This document shows, piece after piece, positions 16,089 to 28,047 of a DNA stretch of 64,000 nt. The notes under the pieces are model-generated. The model was not told the DNA's origin. It made no database searches and saw only the letters and a program-made list of their open reading frames with translations. Source of the DNA: Phycomyces blakesleeanus NRRL 1555(-) (lineage: Eukaryota; Mucoromycota; Mucoromycetes; Mucorales; Phycomycetaceae); NCBI RefSeq assembly GCF_001638985.1, contig NW_017265144.1, forward strand, positions 1,240,001 through 1,304,000. Direction: 5' to 3'. Position 1 is the stretch's first letter. Each line of letters opens with the position of its first letter. Position numbers and translations under genes: made by a program.

Positions 16089-19000
16089 ATGCGGCTGGTC
16101 CCTCGTGAATTAGACAAGCTATTGGTACACCAAGGTATTATAAATTATACTTATTATTCTTGTATTCTGTCCCACCTGTACACCATACATTTTGATCTGA
16201 CAGCTTAAAAATAAAAATAAAAATAAAACACACTTATATATGTATATATACACATTAGTCGGATCGCTTGCTCAGAAACGGCTAGCAAGAGGTGTGCAGC
16301 TCAATCACACGGAAGCAATTGGGCTCATTTCATGTCAATTGCTTGAGTTTATGCGGGACGGAATCTACTCTGTGTCTCAACTTATGGACATGGGCAAACA
16401 AATGCTCGGCCGACGCCATGTCTTACCCGATGCCCTAACCACCGTTGAAGAAATCCAAATCGAGGGTACCTTTCCAGACGGCACCTACCTCGTTACGGTA
16501 CACGATCCCATCTGCACAGACAGCGGCAATCTTGAAATGGCACTTTATGGCAGCTTTCTCCCAACTCCCGATATTTCCCTCTTTCCACTCCCTCTGACTT
16601 CTCGGAGGCGGAGTGATGGACCTGGCGCAATTGTCACCATGCCCGGAAAGATCACATTAAACGCCGGCCGAAAGCGTCTTTCACTTACCGTAACAAACTA
16701 TGGAGACCGGGCAATTCAGGTACGGCGGTATCAATGCATTGATTATATATATATATACATATATGGTATATATGGTATATATGGTATATTTTCATTTTTT
16801 TAAATTTACTTGCTTGCTTATTTACTTACTTACACACACACACACACACGTATATATATATATATATATTGGATTAATTAATATATGACAATGCATTGTA
16901 GGTAGGATCTCACTACCATTTTATTGAATCCAATGCAGCACTTCACTTCAATCGAGCTCTGGCTTACGGAATGCGCCTCGATATTCCAGCCGGAACTGCT
17001 GTCAGATTCGAACCTGGTGACTTCAAGACCGTGACGCTTGTTGAGATTGGCGGAAATAAGATCATCAGTGGCGGAAACAATCTGGCTTCAGGGCCAGTCG
17101 ATCTCATTCAACTGCCGGCCATTGTGGACAAGATTCTCAGCCAAGGTTTCAGACATGATGCCAACACACCTTTGCTTCCCAATGCACCGGCCTATCAATT
17201 GGACCGAGACTACTATGTCGATCATTATGGCCCGACCACGGGGGACCGCATCAGACTAGGCAACACAAACCTCTGGGCCCGTATCGAAGCCGATCATACG
17301 GTCTATGGCGACGAGTGTAAGTTTGGCGGCGGCAAAGTCTTGAGAGAAGGTATGGGCCAAGCAACGGGTATGTGTGACAAGGACGTGCTGGATCTTGTGA
17401 TCACAAATGCTGTCATTGTTGATCACTCGGGTATCTACAAGGCCGATATTGGTATCAAGAATGGAATCTTTGTTGGCATCGGTAAGGCCGGAAATCCAGA
17501 TGTCATGGACAGCGTTACTCCAGGAATGGTAGTTGGAGCCAGTACCGAGGCATTGGCAGGTGAAGGCTTGATATTTACGGCTGGTGCTATTGATTCTCAT
17601 GTACACTATATCTGTCCCCAGATATGTGATGAGGTAACCAAAGAAAAAAAACGTGGCCTAACAGGTCATATATATATAATGTGGAATATCATTGATACTT
17701 CTTCTTTTAACAACAGCATCAACTGATGAACGCATTGATTAAATTAGGCACTCTCGAGTGGAATAACAACCTTGATTGGCGGAGGAACAGGCCCAAATAC
17801 AGGAACAAACGCGACCACATGCACACCCGGCAAGTTTCACGTCGAGATGATGATGAAGGCAACAGATGACATACCACTAAACTTTGGGTTTACTGGAAAG
17901 GGATGTTGTGCTTCACAAGAAGCGCTGACTGAACAGATTGAATCCGGATGTTTGGGATTAAAGATCCACGAAGACTGGGGAGCAACCCCGGCTGCAATTG
18001 ATGCGTGCATGACCGTATGTGAAGAGCAAGACGTCCAGACAACTATTCACACAGATACTCTGAATGAAAGTGGGTTTGTAGAGACAACAGTGGCTTCTTT
18101 CAAGGGCAGGACTATTCACACATACCATTCGGAGGGTGCGGGAGGTGGACATGCTCCAGACAGTAGGTTATTTTCTGTTTAGAAAGAGAAGGCTATAATC
18201 TGCCTTGTTTAGGGTTCTTACTTTTATATATATATAAGTCGTTAGTGTGTGTGGGGAATCAAATGTCTTGCCTTCTTCTACAAACCCAACACGTCCCTTT
18301 ACGACAAATACACTGGATGAACATGTTGATATGCTGATGGTATGTCATCACTTGTCAAAGAATATCCCAGAGGATGTAGCGTTTGCAGAGAGCCGTATCA
18401 GAGCTGAAACAATCGCGGCTGAGGATGTTTTGCATGACATTGGGGCGATCAGTATGATCAGTTCTGACTGTCAGGCAATGGGTAGAATTGGAGAAGTTGT
18501 GTTGAGGACCTGGAAGACTGCCCACAAGATGAGAGAACAGCGTGGTAAACTTCCTGAAGACAAGGGAAGAGAAGATGATAATTTCCGTATCCGCCGTTAT
18601 GTGGCAAAATATACAGTAAATGTGTAAGTAAATAAGGTACATACAAATATACAGCTAATTTCCTAACTATGTCTGTATGTGTGTTTTGTATAATAATAAT
18701 AACAAAAACAAAAACAGTGCAATTGCACATGGCATTAGCCACTTGGTAGGGTCTATAGAAGTAGGCAAGGTAGCCGATCTAGTAGCCTTTTCACCTGCAT
18801 TCTTTGGTACAAAACCAGAGTTGGTTCTCAAGAGTGGAGTCATTGTCTGGGCACAAATGGGTACAAAAAGAAGAAGATATATTTAAATATCTATAGATGA
18901 TAATAATGATTACTTCTTTCTTTTCTTCAAAAAAAATAGGTGACGCAAATGGATCAATTTCTACTACTCAACCAGTTGTGGGTCGTCGAATGTTTGGTGC

Positions 19001-19268
19001 GATGCCATCTAGTTTATCATCTAGTTGTATTTTGTTTGTCTCACAACTGTCTATAGACTCTGGAGTGATTGAAAAGTACAGTCTTCGGAAACGGATTGAA
19101 CCTGTCAAGGCCTGTCAGAAGATTGGTAAAAAGGATATGAAACTCAATAGTGCCACGCCAGTCATAAAGATTGATCCAGAGACTTATTCTGTGACAGCTG
19201 ATGGGCATCCTTGTGTGTGTGACCCAGTGTCCACTCTGCCACTTACCCAAACCGTTTACCTCTTTTAA
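16089..19268 (+). CDS. URE1: Urease, single-chain fungal type (fused gamma, beta and alpha regions)
   Basis: Nickel enzyme hydrolysing urea to ammonia and carbamate, cytosolic. Seven exons: 16089-16134, 16259-16719, 16902-17633, 17748-18162, 18239-18623, 18718-18860 and 18940-19268, giving 836 residues, the normal fungal length. The gamma-like part starts [10 protein letters not shown]. The alpha-like part has every catalytic motif: H-V-H-Y for two nickel His, L-K-I-H-E-D-W-G with the carbamylated Lys, [20 protein letters not shown], the flap M-V-C-H-H-L with Cys and His, and S-S-D-C-Q-A-M-G-R with the nickel Asp. The acceptor of exon 5 was set at 18239 because only that choice gives D-I-V-S-V-C-G-E. 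Oddity: the usual N-P-A before A-H-G reads N-V-A at the exon 5/6 junction. UreG is its divergent neighbour. Confidence 0.95.
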
Positions 19269-20600
19269 ACAGACGGATTTATATACTGTATACTTTAAAA
19301 GTTTTCATTTTTCATCCTTCTCTCTTTTTCTTAAGCTTGTTGCTTTCTTATTCTTATTCTTTTAATTGATCAATGTTTTAATATTAAATTCTTTAAAAAA
19401 AAATCTGCAGTTTTTTATTTTAAATATTGAAATGATTTCTGAAAAAGTAAGATTTATTATGATATTTTAAAAAGACAAAGGGAAAATTAAGAGTATAAAG
19501 TAGTATTTAATGAAGTAGAGTAAAGAGAAATAAAAGAAACAAGTTATGCTACCAAGGCTGTATATAACTCTAATTTTTATAGCTATAGTATTAATACAAC
19601 AGTTCTGGGCTACCTCAAAGTGCAAAGTGAAGTATACCTGAATGATATGATTGAGTAAAACCAGGCAAGGTGGGCAAGGTAGGATTGTTTTTGTCCAAGA
19701 CACAAACGATGGTAATTGTCAGTGATTGTCTTATATCTTGTAAATTGGCAACATAAAGAAGATACAAAGTAAATGATCAGAATGATGATAATAAACATGA
19801 TATTTAATTATTACTTTTCGTAATGCACTCTTTTTTTTGATACAATGTTGTCTTGCTTTCTTTAAAAATAAACCTCCCTACTGCGTTTCATTTTGGGTTC
19901 AGTGCTGACAACTAAACGCAGACACAAAGAAAGACCTCTCTTAATTCCCACTCTCCCCTCTTTTTACCCTTTATTTTGTCAAGTGTCATAATGTGGCTTG
20001 CAGTGTAGTGATCTTGATAATCAATTGAAGAAAACATACTTCCTCTAAATCTCAAAGAATAGCAGCACACTTTAGAAACGAAGCAAGATAATTATATAAA
20101 GACAGGAGAGAAAAGGTGTGCCATTATTGAGTTGAACTGTACTTCTTTAAATACTAAAGATGTAGAGGGGTCTGTGATTATAAAATTAAAAGAAATGGGG
20201 CATTCTTAGTCGACGGCCGATCGAATTTATCACACCTGTAACAATTTGATTATTTAATTATTTTATTTTATTTATTCTTTCTTTCTTTCTTTCTGGCTTC
20301 TCTTTTACGATGATTGGTTTACAAAGCTTAACCAATATCTTTTCTTTATACACTCCAATAAGATAAAACAGCATCATTTTGCTTGAAATACACCGTTCTT
20401 TTGACTACACCTTATTTACTTGCCCTTTTGCACACTCTTTTTCTTACGACTAAATTACTCATACTATCAAGAAACAACGAGAACCAGAAGTCTGTTTGTA
20501 TCCTGGACAAAAAGTCCCAGAGTTTGAGACGTAATTCTTTTATAAACTACGGATAGCATCAAAAGAATTTGATGGCTGATAGGGTCATTCATCATTTGTA
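19269..20600. other. Intergenic spacer with a possible relic exon
   Basis: AT-rich 3' region of urease. Near 20467-20532 an open stretch reads K-Q-R-E-P-E-V-C-L-Y-P-G-Q-K-V-P-E-F-E-T before a GT. It may be the first, now startless exon of the broken gene that follows. Nothing else recognisable; a (TTTC)n run lies at about 20277-20293. Confidence 0.4.
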
Positions 20601-21112
20601 GACCAAGACCAATACGTCAGCTGGTTGTCCAACGACTTCAATCCATGGTATCAAAAATTAAACGGGGGGCATCATACTATGTTTACCTTCCAAGAAGATG
20701 ACGCCAGCTTCTATGTTGAAGCCCTATACGACATTATGAAAAAAAAAGATGACATGTAGTGAATCAAGGATTAAGAACCCAGAAATCCGACTCTGATGTC
20801 TCTAACAGGAGTGTATATTACAAACATTCGAATAAAAGCTATGAATCGATGATGACAGCACGCTCAGGTCTTTTGGGCGAACCGTAAGAAATGCTTACCC
20901 AACAGTGCAAAATATGACAGCTTGGGACAACACTTCAATGAGCTGTAAGTTGTTGTAGCCTTTTCCCTGACAAACACCTCATCCTCCGCTGACCTCCCCC
21001 CTTCTTTTAAAGCATCATATCAGCAATCCATTAAGCAGTTGGCATTTCGAAAAACCATGGAAGCCAACTTGGCATTATCAATTAAAGACATCCTTGTGGT
21101 AAATACATGGCA

Positions 21113-21146
<34 letters not shown>

Positions 21147-22088
21147 AGTGCTCAAGTTCTATTCTTTCAGCCTTTTAGAGAGGACGAAATAAACAGTCTA
21201 GAGGCGCAACTTCGATTACTCTCGCTAGCCAGGACAATAGAAGGGCCACAACAAAACATTGTCCGCGCAATCGAATCGCTGTAAGTGATTTTGGCTTGCC
21301 ATTTAACAGCGTTTAATGTTTCTTTTTTTTTTATTAATTAGGATTCCCTCATGGAAGGATGTTGATATGGAACCCTTGTCTAAAGGTCATATAATTGCTT
21401 CCTATACCCACCCTCTCATACAAAGTCTGTTGGCAGTGAATAACCCGTCCTAAATAGCACACTGGTAAGCAATAAATCCCAAGCTTTTATTAACTCATTT
21501 GTCACTGTGCATTGTAGCTCCAATACAAAAATTGTAGCAGACAATATAAACCAACGGCCCGACTATGTCGTGGATGTCTACGAACAATACCAGTTCAGTT
21601 TTCCAAGCTGCTTTGGCGAAGTTAAAATTGAGAAAACAAGTGATACATTATCAATGAGTGATTTGTATCGCCTTTCTGTGTTTTCTCAATAATCTATCCA
21701 GAAATATAAATTGAATGGCGTACTTTCCTTCCAGACAATTGGTATGATTCGAGAAATATTCAAAAAGATATTAATCCATTCTTTCTTTTTAGGATCTTTT
21801 ACAACATTCTTTCATTTGAAACAATTGGCTGGAATAGATGTTTTCTGTGAAATGACAAGCATTACAATCCCCACCAGAAAGCAGGATATTGTCCAAATTG
21901 TCGCATACTTGGATGACTTGTTTGCCATTTCCTGTTTACACAACAACATATTGAAATCGAATGAAGAGCTAACCGTCCAAAACGAACCTATTCTTCCTTT
22001 GGCCTGGGTTGATGGAACAAAAGAAAAAACTAGTCTAAAACGGAAAATATCCGTCAACTCCATTGCTGGAGCACAAGCCAAACGGTGA
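20601..22088 (+). pseudogene. Broken multi-exon gene with a PD-(D/E)XK-like motif, lineage-expanded family of unknown function
   Basis: Coding-like exons can be followed from Q-Y-V-S-W-L-S-N-D-F-N-P-W near 20615, through Q-V-F-W-A-N-R-K-K-C-L-P (about 20875-20945) and P-F-R-E-D-E-I-N-S-L-E-A-Q-L (about 21172-21282), to a core at 21528-21740 and a final exon at 21793-22088. The core has R-P-D at 21555-21563 and F-G-E-V-K ending at 21626, the spacing and residues of a PD-(D/E)XK nuclease site. Breaks: TAG at 20757 after a run of nine A, a frame change near 21450, and TAA at 21690 inside the otherwise continuous S-V-F-S-Q ... N-G-V-L-S-F-Q. I recall similar proteins as large families in Mucoromycota genomes, but I cannot name the family; the nuclease assignment is inference. 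Confidence 0.6.
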
Positions 22089-22434
22089 AAGATTCATCGG
22101 CCTCTTCTTCCTTTCTTCTTCTCTCTTATTCATATGCCACCAGAAATATACTTTTGTTATTTATCTACCTCCAAATCTAAAGCTATTTAATAGTATCTTT
22201 TTATTATTTTTTTTGGCAACAATGATAATATTCAGCCTGTTTTATTGAGTTAAAAAAGAAAGAATATGTACCAATTTTTGTAGGATTTCTACTATCTAGA
22301 ACTTATACCTATTCCATAAAATATATAGCTATAGCTATAGCTATAAGGTAAGATGATATGCATCATTACTATTGATAACAAACATTTGCTGATCAAAATC
22401 ATATATCTCTAATATCGGGAAGAAATATACCCAT

Positions 22435-25086
22435 TTATCCATGCTTTGAAAGATCAAAGTTTATATTGTGTTTATTAAAATAGAAAGATCCCAGATGGAA
22501 ACTGGTCTGAGCAAAGACTGCTCGCTCCCAAGACACAGAAAGCCGAAGCTTTCTAGCCAAAAGGAACTGCATCCCGCAAAGAACCTCTTTGTCCAGAGTA
22601 CCTACAGCATTGTCAAGGGCTTTTAGCCCTTGCTCTCTTAAAGTCCTTTCTTTTGTGGCACGGTGTTGGAGCCAGAAGGCATCATGCTTGAAAATTTATA
22701 TATTAGTTGATTTATTTTTAAAACCTTTAGCATCTTTATATTGATTATTACCTTCAGAAGTGCAACTTCTTCTTCTGCTCTTTTCTTTGCCAAAAAGAGA
22801 TGGACTTCGGGACGGATTTCCGCATCCCAGAAAATATTTTTTTTATTGATTATTGAATCAAAGGTCAAAGACTCTTTTAAAAAAACAAGTATAAAAGTAA
22901 GAATAACAGTTTAATATTTCCATTGTGAAAAGTCTAAAAATCACTGTTACCATTGAATTCAAGGTTAAATGCTTGGAGGAGGTAGGTAATTTGTTTGGCC
23001 TGTTTATTCAGGCTGGTTTGGTGTTGCTTTGATTTTTTTGTGCCTATATATATATTTAAAAGCATTAATTTATGAAATAAACACAATCACCTTTTCCCCT
23101 TCTTACCGATATGGCCAGATTTGTAGAGCAATGTCGAGGTATCATGATACGCTCGAACATTGGCTCTAATCGCATCTTTGAATTTTTTTTGTAAGCTAGG
23201 AACTCGTTGTACCCTAGCTGGGCATTTTCTTCTATATATTTTATGAGGTTTGTATTTTCTTCATCAGGTTCTTGGAAGCCCTCAACTTCCTCCTGGATCT
23301 TCGTCTTCAACTTCTCCATTTCGTGCTTCAGCCTATTGATCTCATCTTTCACATGATTTCCGTTGGCATCATTAGCGAACCTACAATAAAATTGATTTTT
23401 TAATGACAAAAAACATAAGAAAAAAGTCTTAAATGCACTTACTCTCTTAGTCGGCGTAAAAGTGTGAATTTTACAAGGAACAAAGCAATATTGCCCTGAA
23501 CCTTGCGGCCAGACTCCAGCAAATCACCATGAAAGTTGCTGTCGAAACGCCCTACCTAAAAGTAAAAAAGTAAAAAAAAAAAAAAGGTTTAGTATGTGCT
23601 TCATATTATATCGCTTTTTATTACTTACGCCTTCTTCAGCTCTCTACTTCTCGAACTTCTTCACCACACCATCGCCTATCCACACCTGCTTGAGTTGAGC
23701 CTCTACTTGCTCCAACTTTTCGCCAACATCACCTTCACCGCCTTTCTTCCTCTCACACTTCAGGCTAAAATTGCCATCCGTGGCAACAAATTGACAGTCT
23801 TCAACGGCCACATTGCTATCAACCTGATAAAAAAATACAACTTCAATACTTTGGTGCGAGTAAACTATACCACACAATCCACTTACATCTGGACAAGCAG
23901 TGCAACAGCTGGATTCCTGAAATCCAGACGAAAGCTTCTCCACCTTGGCCTGATGAAGATACGGAGAAGATTCTGGCAGTACGCCTTTTAGATCTGTCTC
24001 TATTTATTTTATTTTAACAAAATATTTAAAATCGATTAGTAACACATATTGATGTATAATATTTTTTTTCTCTTACCTCAGCACCCAAATTGATCTTATT
24101 ATATAGATCGGCCAAGCCCTGGCCAGAGATGGCAAGAACATCTCGCATGTCTCTCATGAACTCAAGAAGTCCAAAATGAATCGCATATTGAATGTTGTTC
24201 AAAGAAGCAGGGAGTATGCTCATTTCAACCAACTGTTCCGAGATGGGTAGTACACCCACAGAAAGCAACAGCGAATAATTTAAGGATTAAACACGCGTGT
24301 AAATAAAAGAATAAACAAATAGATAAACAAAAGATCTTTTTTTTTTAAAAAAAAAATATTTATTCGAGATCGGAGGGTTTTTTTTTAAAAAAATTTAAAT
24401 TATATATATATTTTATTTTTATAATAAAAAATAAGTCAAAAAATACCTTTTTTTTTTCTTTTGACAAAATGTCCAATATTTGGTGGGACAAATTAGATAA
24501 ATTTATAGTTTTTGGGTTTTTGGGTTTTCCAGTTTTTGAGATTTTGAGGGTAATGTTTTTGCCGATAACTACGAGCAAACAGTAATGACTTATAATCCAA
24601 AGAGAGAGAGAAAACATATTGTTTGTTTGTAACAAAGAACCAACTGTTCGGATAAGTAGACAGCTCTCTTGGCATCTGCTGATATAACACAGAAAAGATT
24701 TGGGAAACTTGGGCAGTAAATTAGACTGTTTGGTCTAAATAATTCTTCGTTTGGTTGACATGGCTTCGTAATTGTCAGAGCCAGAACCAACCTTAGGGTT
24801 CCAACGAACAGCGGAATCTAGCTCAGAAGAATTTGACGTAGAGACTATGGCTATGGCTATGGCTATGGTTATAGTTGTAGCTAACTATCGCTTCTTACGT
24901 AAGTATTATATTACTTGGGCTTGAAAGATGGGATTCAGTCTCAGGTATAGGTCCAAATTCTTGCAAAGTCGGATGCCTAATTGGAGTTTTACCAGAAAGA
25001 GATGCATGAATCGCTCCTCTTTTTGACAGCCATCCTGTTCCTTTTCTGGGATCCTGATTGCTTATAAGCACTTTCAAATATGACAA
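22435..25086 (-). pseudogene. Degraded KDZ (Kyakuja-Dileera-Zisupton)/CxC-like transposase
   Basis: Transposon-derived gene read on the minus strand. Pieces in order: D-P-R-K-G-T-G-W ... R-G-A-I-H-A-S-L (about 25060-24990), V-R-W-N-P-K-V ... L-L-P-K-F (about 24815-24690), Q-Y-A-I-H-F-G-L-L-E-F (about 24200-24150), the Cys-rich C-C-T-A-C-P-D (about 23915-23895) and D-G-N-F-S-L-K (about 23779-23759). Then come exons about 23565-23445, 23385-23110, 23045-22950 and 22875-22755, the last with R-P-E-V-H ... R-A-E-E-E-V-A-L-L. The C-terminal exon, containing F-W-L-Q-H-R-A-T-K-E-R, ends at TAA 22435. This order matches my memory of KDZ transposases: CxC cluster, C-P-A-C-P, D-G-N-F, then a Glu-rich end. 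Stops at 24735 (TAG) and 23644 (TAG) and a missing initiator ATG show it is dead. Terminal inverted repeats were not found. Confidence 0.6.
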
Positions 25087-28047
25087 AATTCACAAGAGTT
25101 TATTCTATCGATCAAGGTTAATGGATTGTATTTTCTTAATACAACATATATTTCTCATGCTCTTCAGAATTGAGTGAAAAAAAACTGGTAACAGCTTTAA
25201 GAAGAATTGATGACATTGAGATGGCAAAAGCACAGAATATTTTGAGCACTTGGACTTAAAACAAACCATATCAATGAATCGGCTGTAATAACCAGCATGT
25301 ATTTGAATTACATTTCATTTCATCCATGTCTTTATACCCATTATATTTTATTTTATAATTAAAGTGTAATATAAAAAACTGCCTGTAAATAATTGGTGTT
25401 TTCTTTATACAGAACATTGAAGGATGTATTATGTAATATATCAATATCTTTTTCACTGAGAATATAATTGCAAGTATGTATACAATAGCAAATTAAAAAG
25501 TTACCAAGCATTCTCTGATATTCAAAGTACAAAAAGCTTAGTAGATGATGACTATGGTTTTAATAAATACGTCAATACTGAACTTTTCGTACATAGTCTG
25601 TGTAAGTAAAATGAGGACATTGTTTGTGTGTTCAATTCATCGCGCCTTTTCTGTATCTTTCAAGCACACGTTTCTTTATTCTTTATCTCTCAATTATCAC
25701 TTATTTTTTTTTTTTAGTTTTTCTTCTTTCTCTCATTACAATGCATCCTTTTCACAATGTTCATCCGAATAAGCCAAATTCCGTAATATACATTTCAAGC
25801 CAGCAGCATTTTAAAAAACTATTTTGACTGTACCCTTATATACTTTATAGACAAAGACAACCTCTACAATTAGACAGAGTTATCTATATCACATTAAAAT
25901 ATACAAACATTTATTTTTATTAATCTTCGAATTTGCTTGACTAAATGGACTTTCTCTTATAAATGAGCCCTCCTAATTACAACATTAACCTCTTCCATCA
26001 AGTGAAAAAAAAAGTTTAAAAGCGTGTTTTTTTTTATTAAAGACGATCATAGTTAAAAAAAAAGACTTTATTTATTTATTACATATACACATAAAGAAGC
26101 TATTTGATTTGATTTGATTTGATTTAATTTGATTTCAGTTAATGTTCTTTTACATGAGTAAAAGAATAAAAAGCATGACACCAAGTTCTTTGTCCCCGCA
26201 TTACGCAGCTCAATCTCCTTCAGGACGTAAACCTGACTTGGTAGCGAAGGAGGTGCTGGAATGGTGGCAAACCAACGGAAAGCACCCGTTCATCCAGCCC
26301 CACATCTCGTCACCGAGTAATGTGGGTGCGAACTCGCCAGAGAACTTACCACTAGGTGATAAGGTCCAACTCATTCGACTACCAGTAGCTTCACCGTCAG
26401 CCGTTAAAGAGTTCAGTCAGGTTAGCAGTGAAGAGCCAGCACATCTCACCACAGGTTAGACCTCCCTCCCCCCAGCATCATGATTCCACATTGGCGATGC
26501 GATGTACACAGTAGTCCTTCCATAAATGAAAAGAGACCATGCCCCACGACTTCTCAGAATTAACTGAGCTGGCGAGTAACAACTTTCACTTTCCGATGCT
26601 TGTAGCATGGAAGAATCTCCCTGCAACGGTCGCAAGAGACGCCTCACTATGAAACCGGGACTGTTGTTGCTCAAGGAGAAAACAAACGACACGCGTTGGA
26701 GGGGTTCTATTTGTAACAGAAAAACTTTTCATCTGCGATTAAAGTTTAGGACTGCGCTTTTTGTCAGTCTTAGATGACCACGTCAAAGCAAACGTGACAT
26801 AGATATATAGGCGTTTTACTAAGTTTGTGTAACTATTATACTGCAGAAGAGACAGCTAATACTATTTACTCAAAGTACTTATGAAAATGACTTTGTAAGG
26901 CGAAGTAAAGTAGAGCAAAGAAGCAAAGAAGTAATAAAGTGTTCGGTATTGATCGGTATAGCAATAACTCTAAAGATGGAGTATAAAATTCTATAACGGC
27001 GATTTGTAGGTTACTCTAAACTGGTCTGTGCACTTTTTGTTCAAGAACACAAGAGAAAGTATTTTTCTTTTGTTTGTACATGTATATAATCTGAATTAGC
27101 ATAATACGGTAGATGGAGAAATTTTGAATTTAAGCATGAGATTTATTGAAATGAGACTATACCGATAGTTGAAAGTACCAAGATGAGTTTCCGAGAGAAG
27201 GAGTGTTTGCCATAAGCTTTTTTAGAGATTATTGTGCAGAACATAATAAACGCTTTCAAAATTTACTCTTTAAGAGATTTAGTTACTAATAGTATTCATG
27301 TACAAATGAAAATGAAAGCACTTGGCAAATAAATTCTACTGAAAAGATCGAATTCTATCATTTTATTAAGGTCTAATTTGGCACTGACACGCCAGCCATT
27401 CCATACTATGTAGTATAAGTTAAATACCGGAGATTCTATTAAGGATGTAACCAGAAAAAAACACAGATAGTCTAACTACACCTTTAGCTTACTCAAGACC
27501 AATGTTGACTTGGCTATGAACAAGGTCGAGTAATTTATAAAGGCTATTTTGATTCTACAACACCAATGACTTGACCCTTTATTGAGAGATACAGTTAAGG
27601 ATTTATCGGTGATGCTAATTACAGGAGAGTAAAGTAGTTACTATAATGGAACTTATACTTTTTAAAAAGAACTACCATAAGATGATTATATTACTTTCAA
27701 AGAGAAAAAAAAAGGTCATTTGGTATTGATATTTTTCTCTTTATTAAATAATGAAAAATTGGTTTTTCTCTAAGCTTGTTCTTTCTGCTTTGGCTTTAAT
27801 TGATTGGAGTTTTACTACTTAAAAGCTCTAGAATTTTGAATTTGACTATTGGATATTGAAATAATTTCTAAATAATAAGAATTATCTGGACTTGTACCAT
27901 ACAAAAAAAAACAGAAGAAAGAAAGAAAGAAAGAAAGAAAACATTTATTAAAATACAAAAGCACCTGTGCTGTTTGGGTGATATAATGAATATTCTAACA
28001 TTAGGATATGTGTTTATGTATATATGTATATGTGTGTAAAGGGTATC
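25087..28047. other. Gene-poor region with a GC-richer island
   Basis: Mostly AT-rich with no recognisable gene. The exception is 26160-26700, which is clearly richer in G and C than its surroundings and carries an open frame (entered separately). A (GAAA)n tract lies at about 27916-27940. Confidence 0.5.
26142..26459 (+). CDS. Unrecognised small ORF in a GC-rich island
   Basis: Open frame of 105 codons. A plausible internal start at 26175 begins M-T-P-S-S-L-S-P-H. The product is rich in Ser, Pro and Ala and contains E-V-L-E-W-W-Q-T-N-G-K-H-P-F-I. I recognise no family. Base composition differs from the AT-rich spacer around it, and codon use looks protein-like. A GT follows the last codons (A-C-A-G/GT at about 26454), so it could be an exon of a longer or broken gene. 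It lies between a transposase relic and the GRAM-VASt pair; a transposon or transferred fragment is possible. Coding status is unproven. Confidence 0.25.
   Translation: MFFYMSKRIKSMTPSSLSPHYAAQSPSGRKPDLVAKEVLEWWQTNGKHPFIQPHISSPSNVGANSPENLPLGDKVQLIRLPVASPSAVKEFSQVSSEEPAHLTTG

Noticed and set aside
23596..23991. 131-codon plus-strand ORF
   Set aside because: Antisense to the KDZ-like pseudogene exons; the minus-strand reading has the recognisable motifs.
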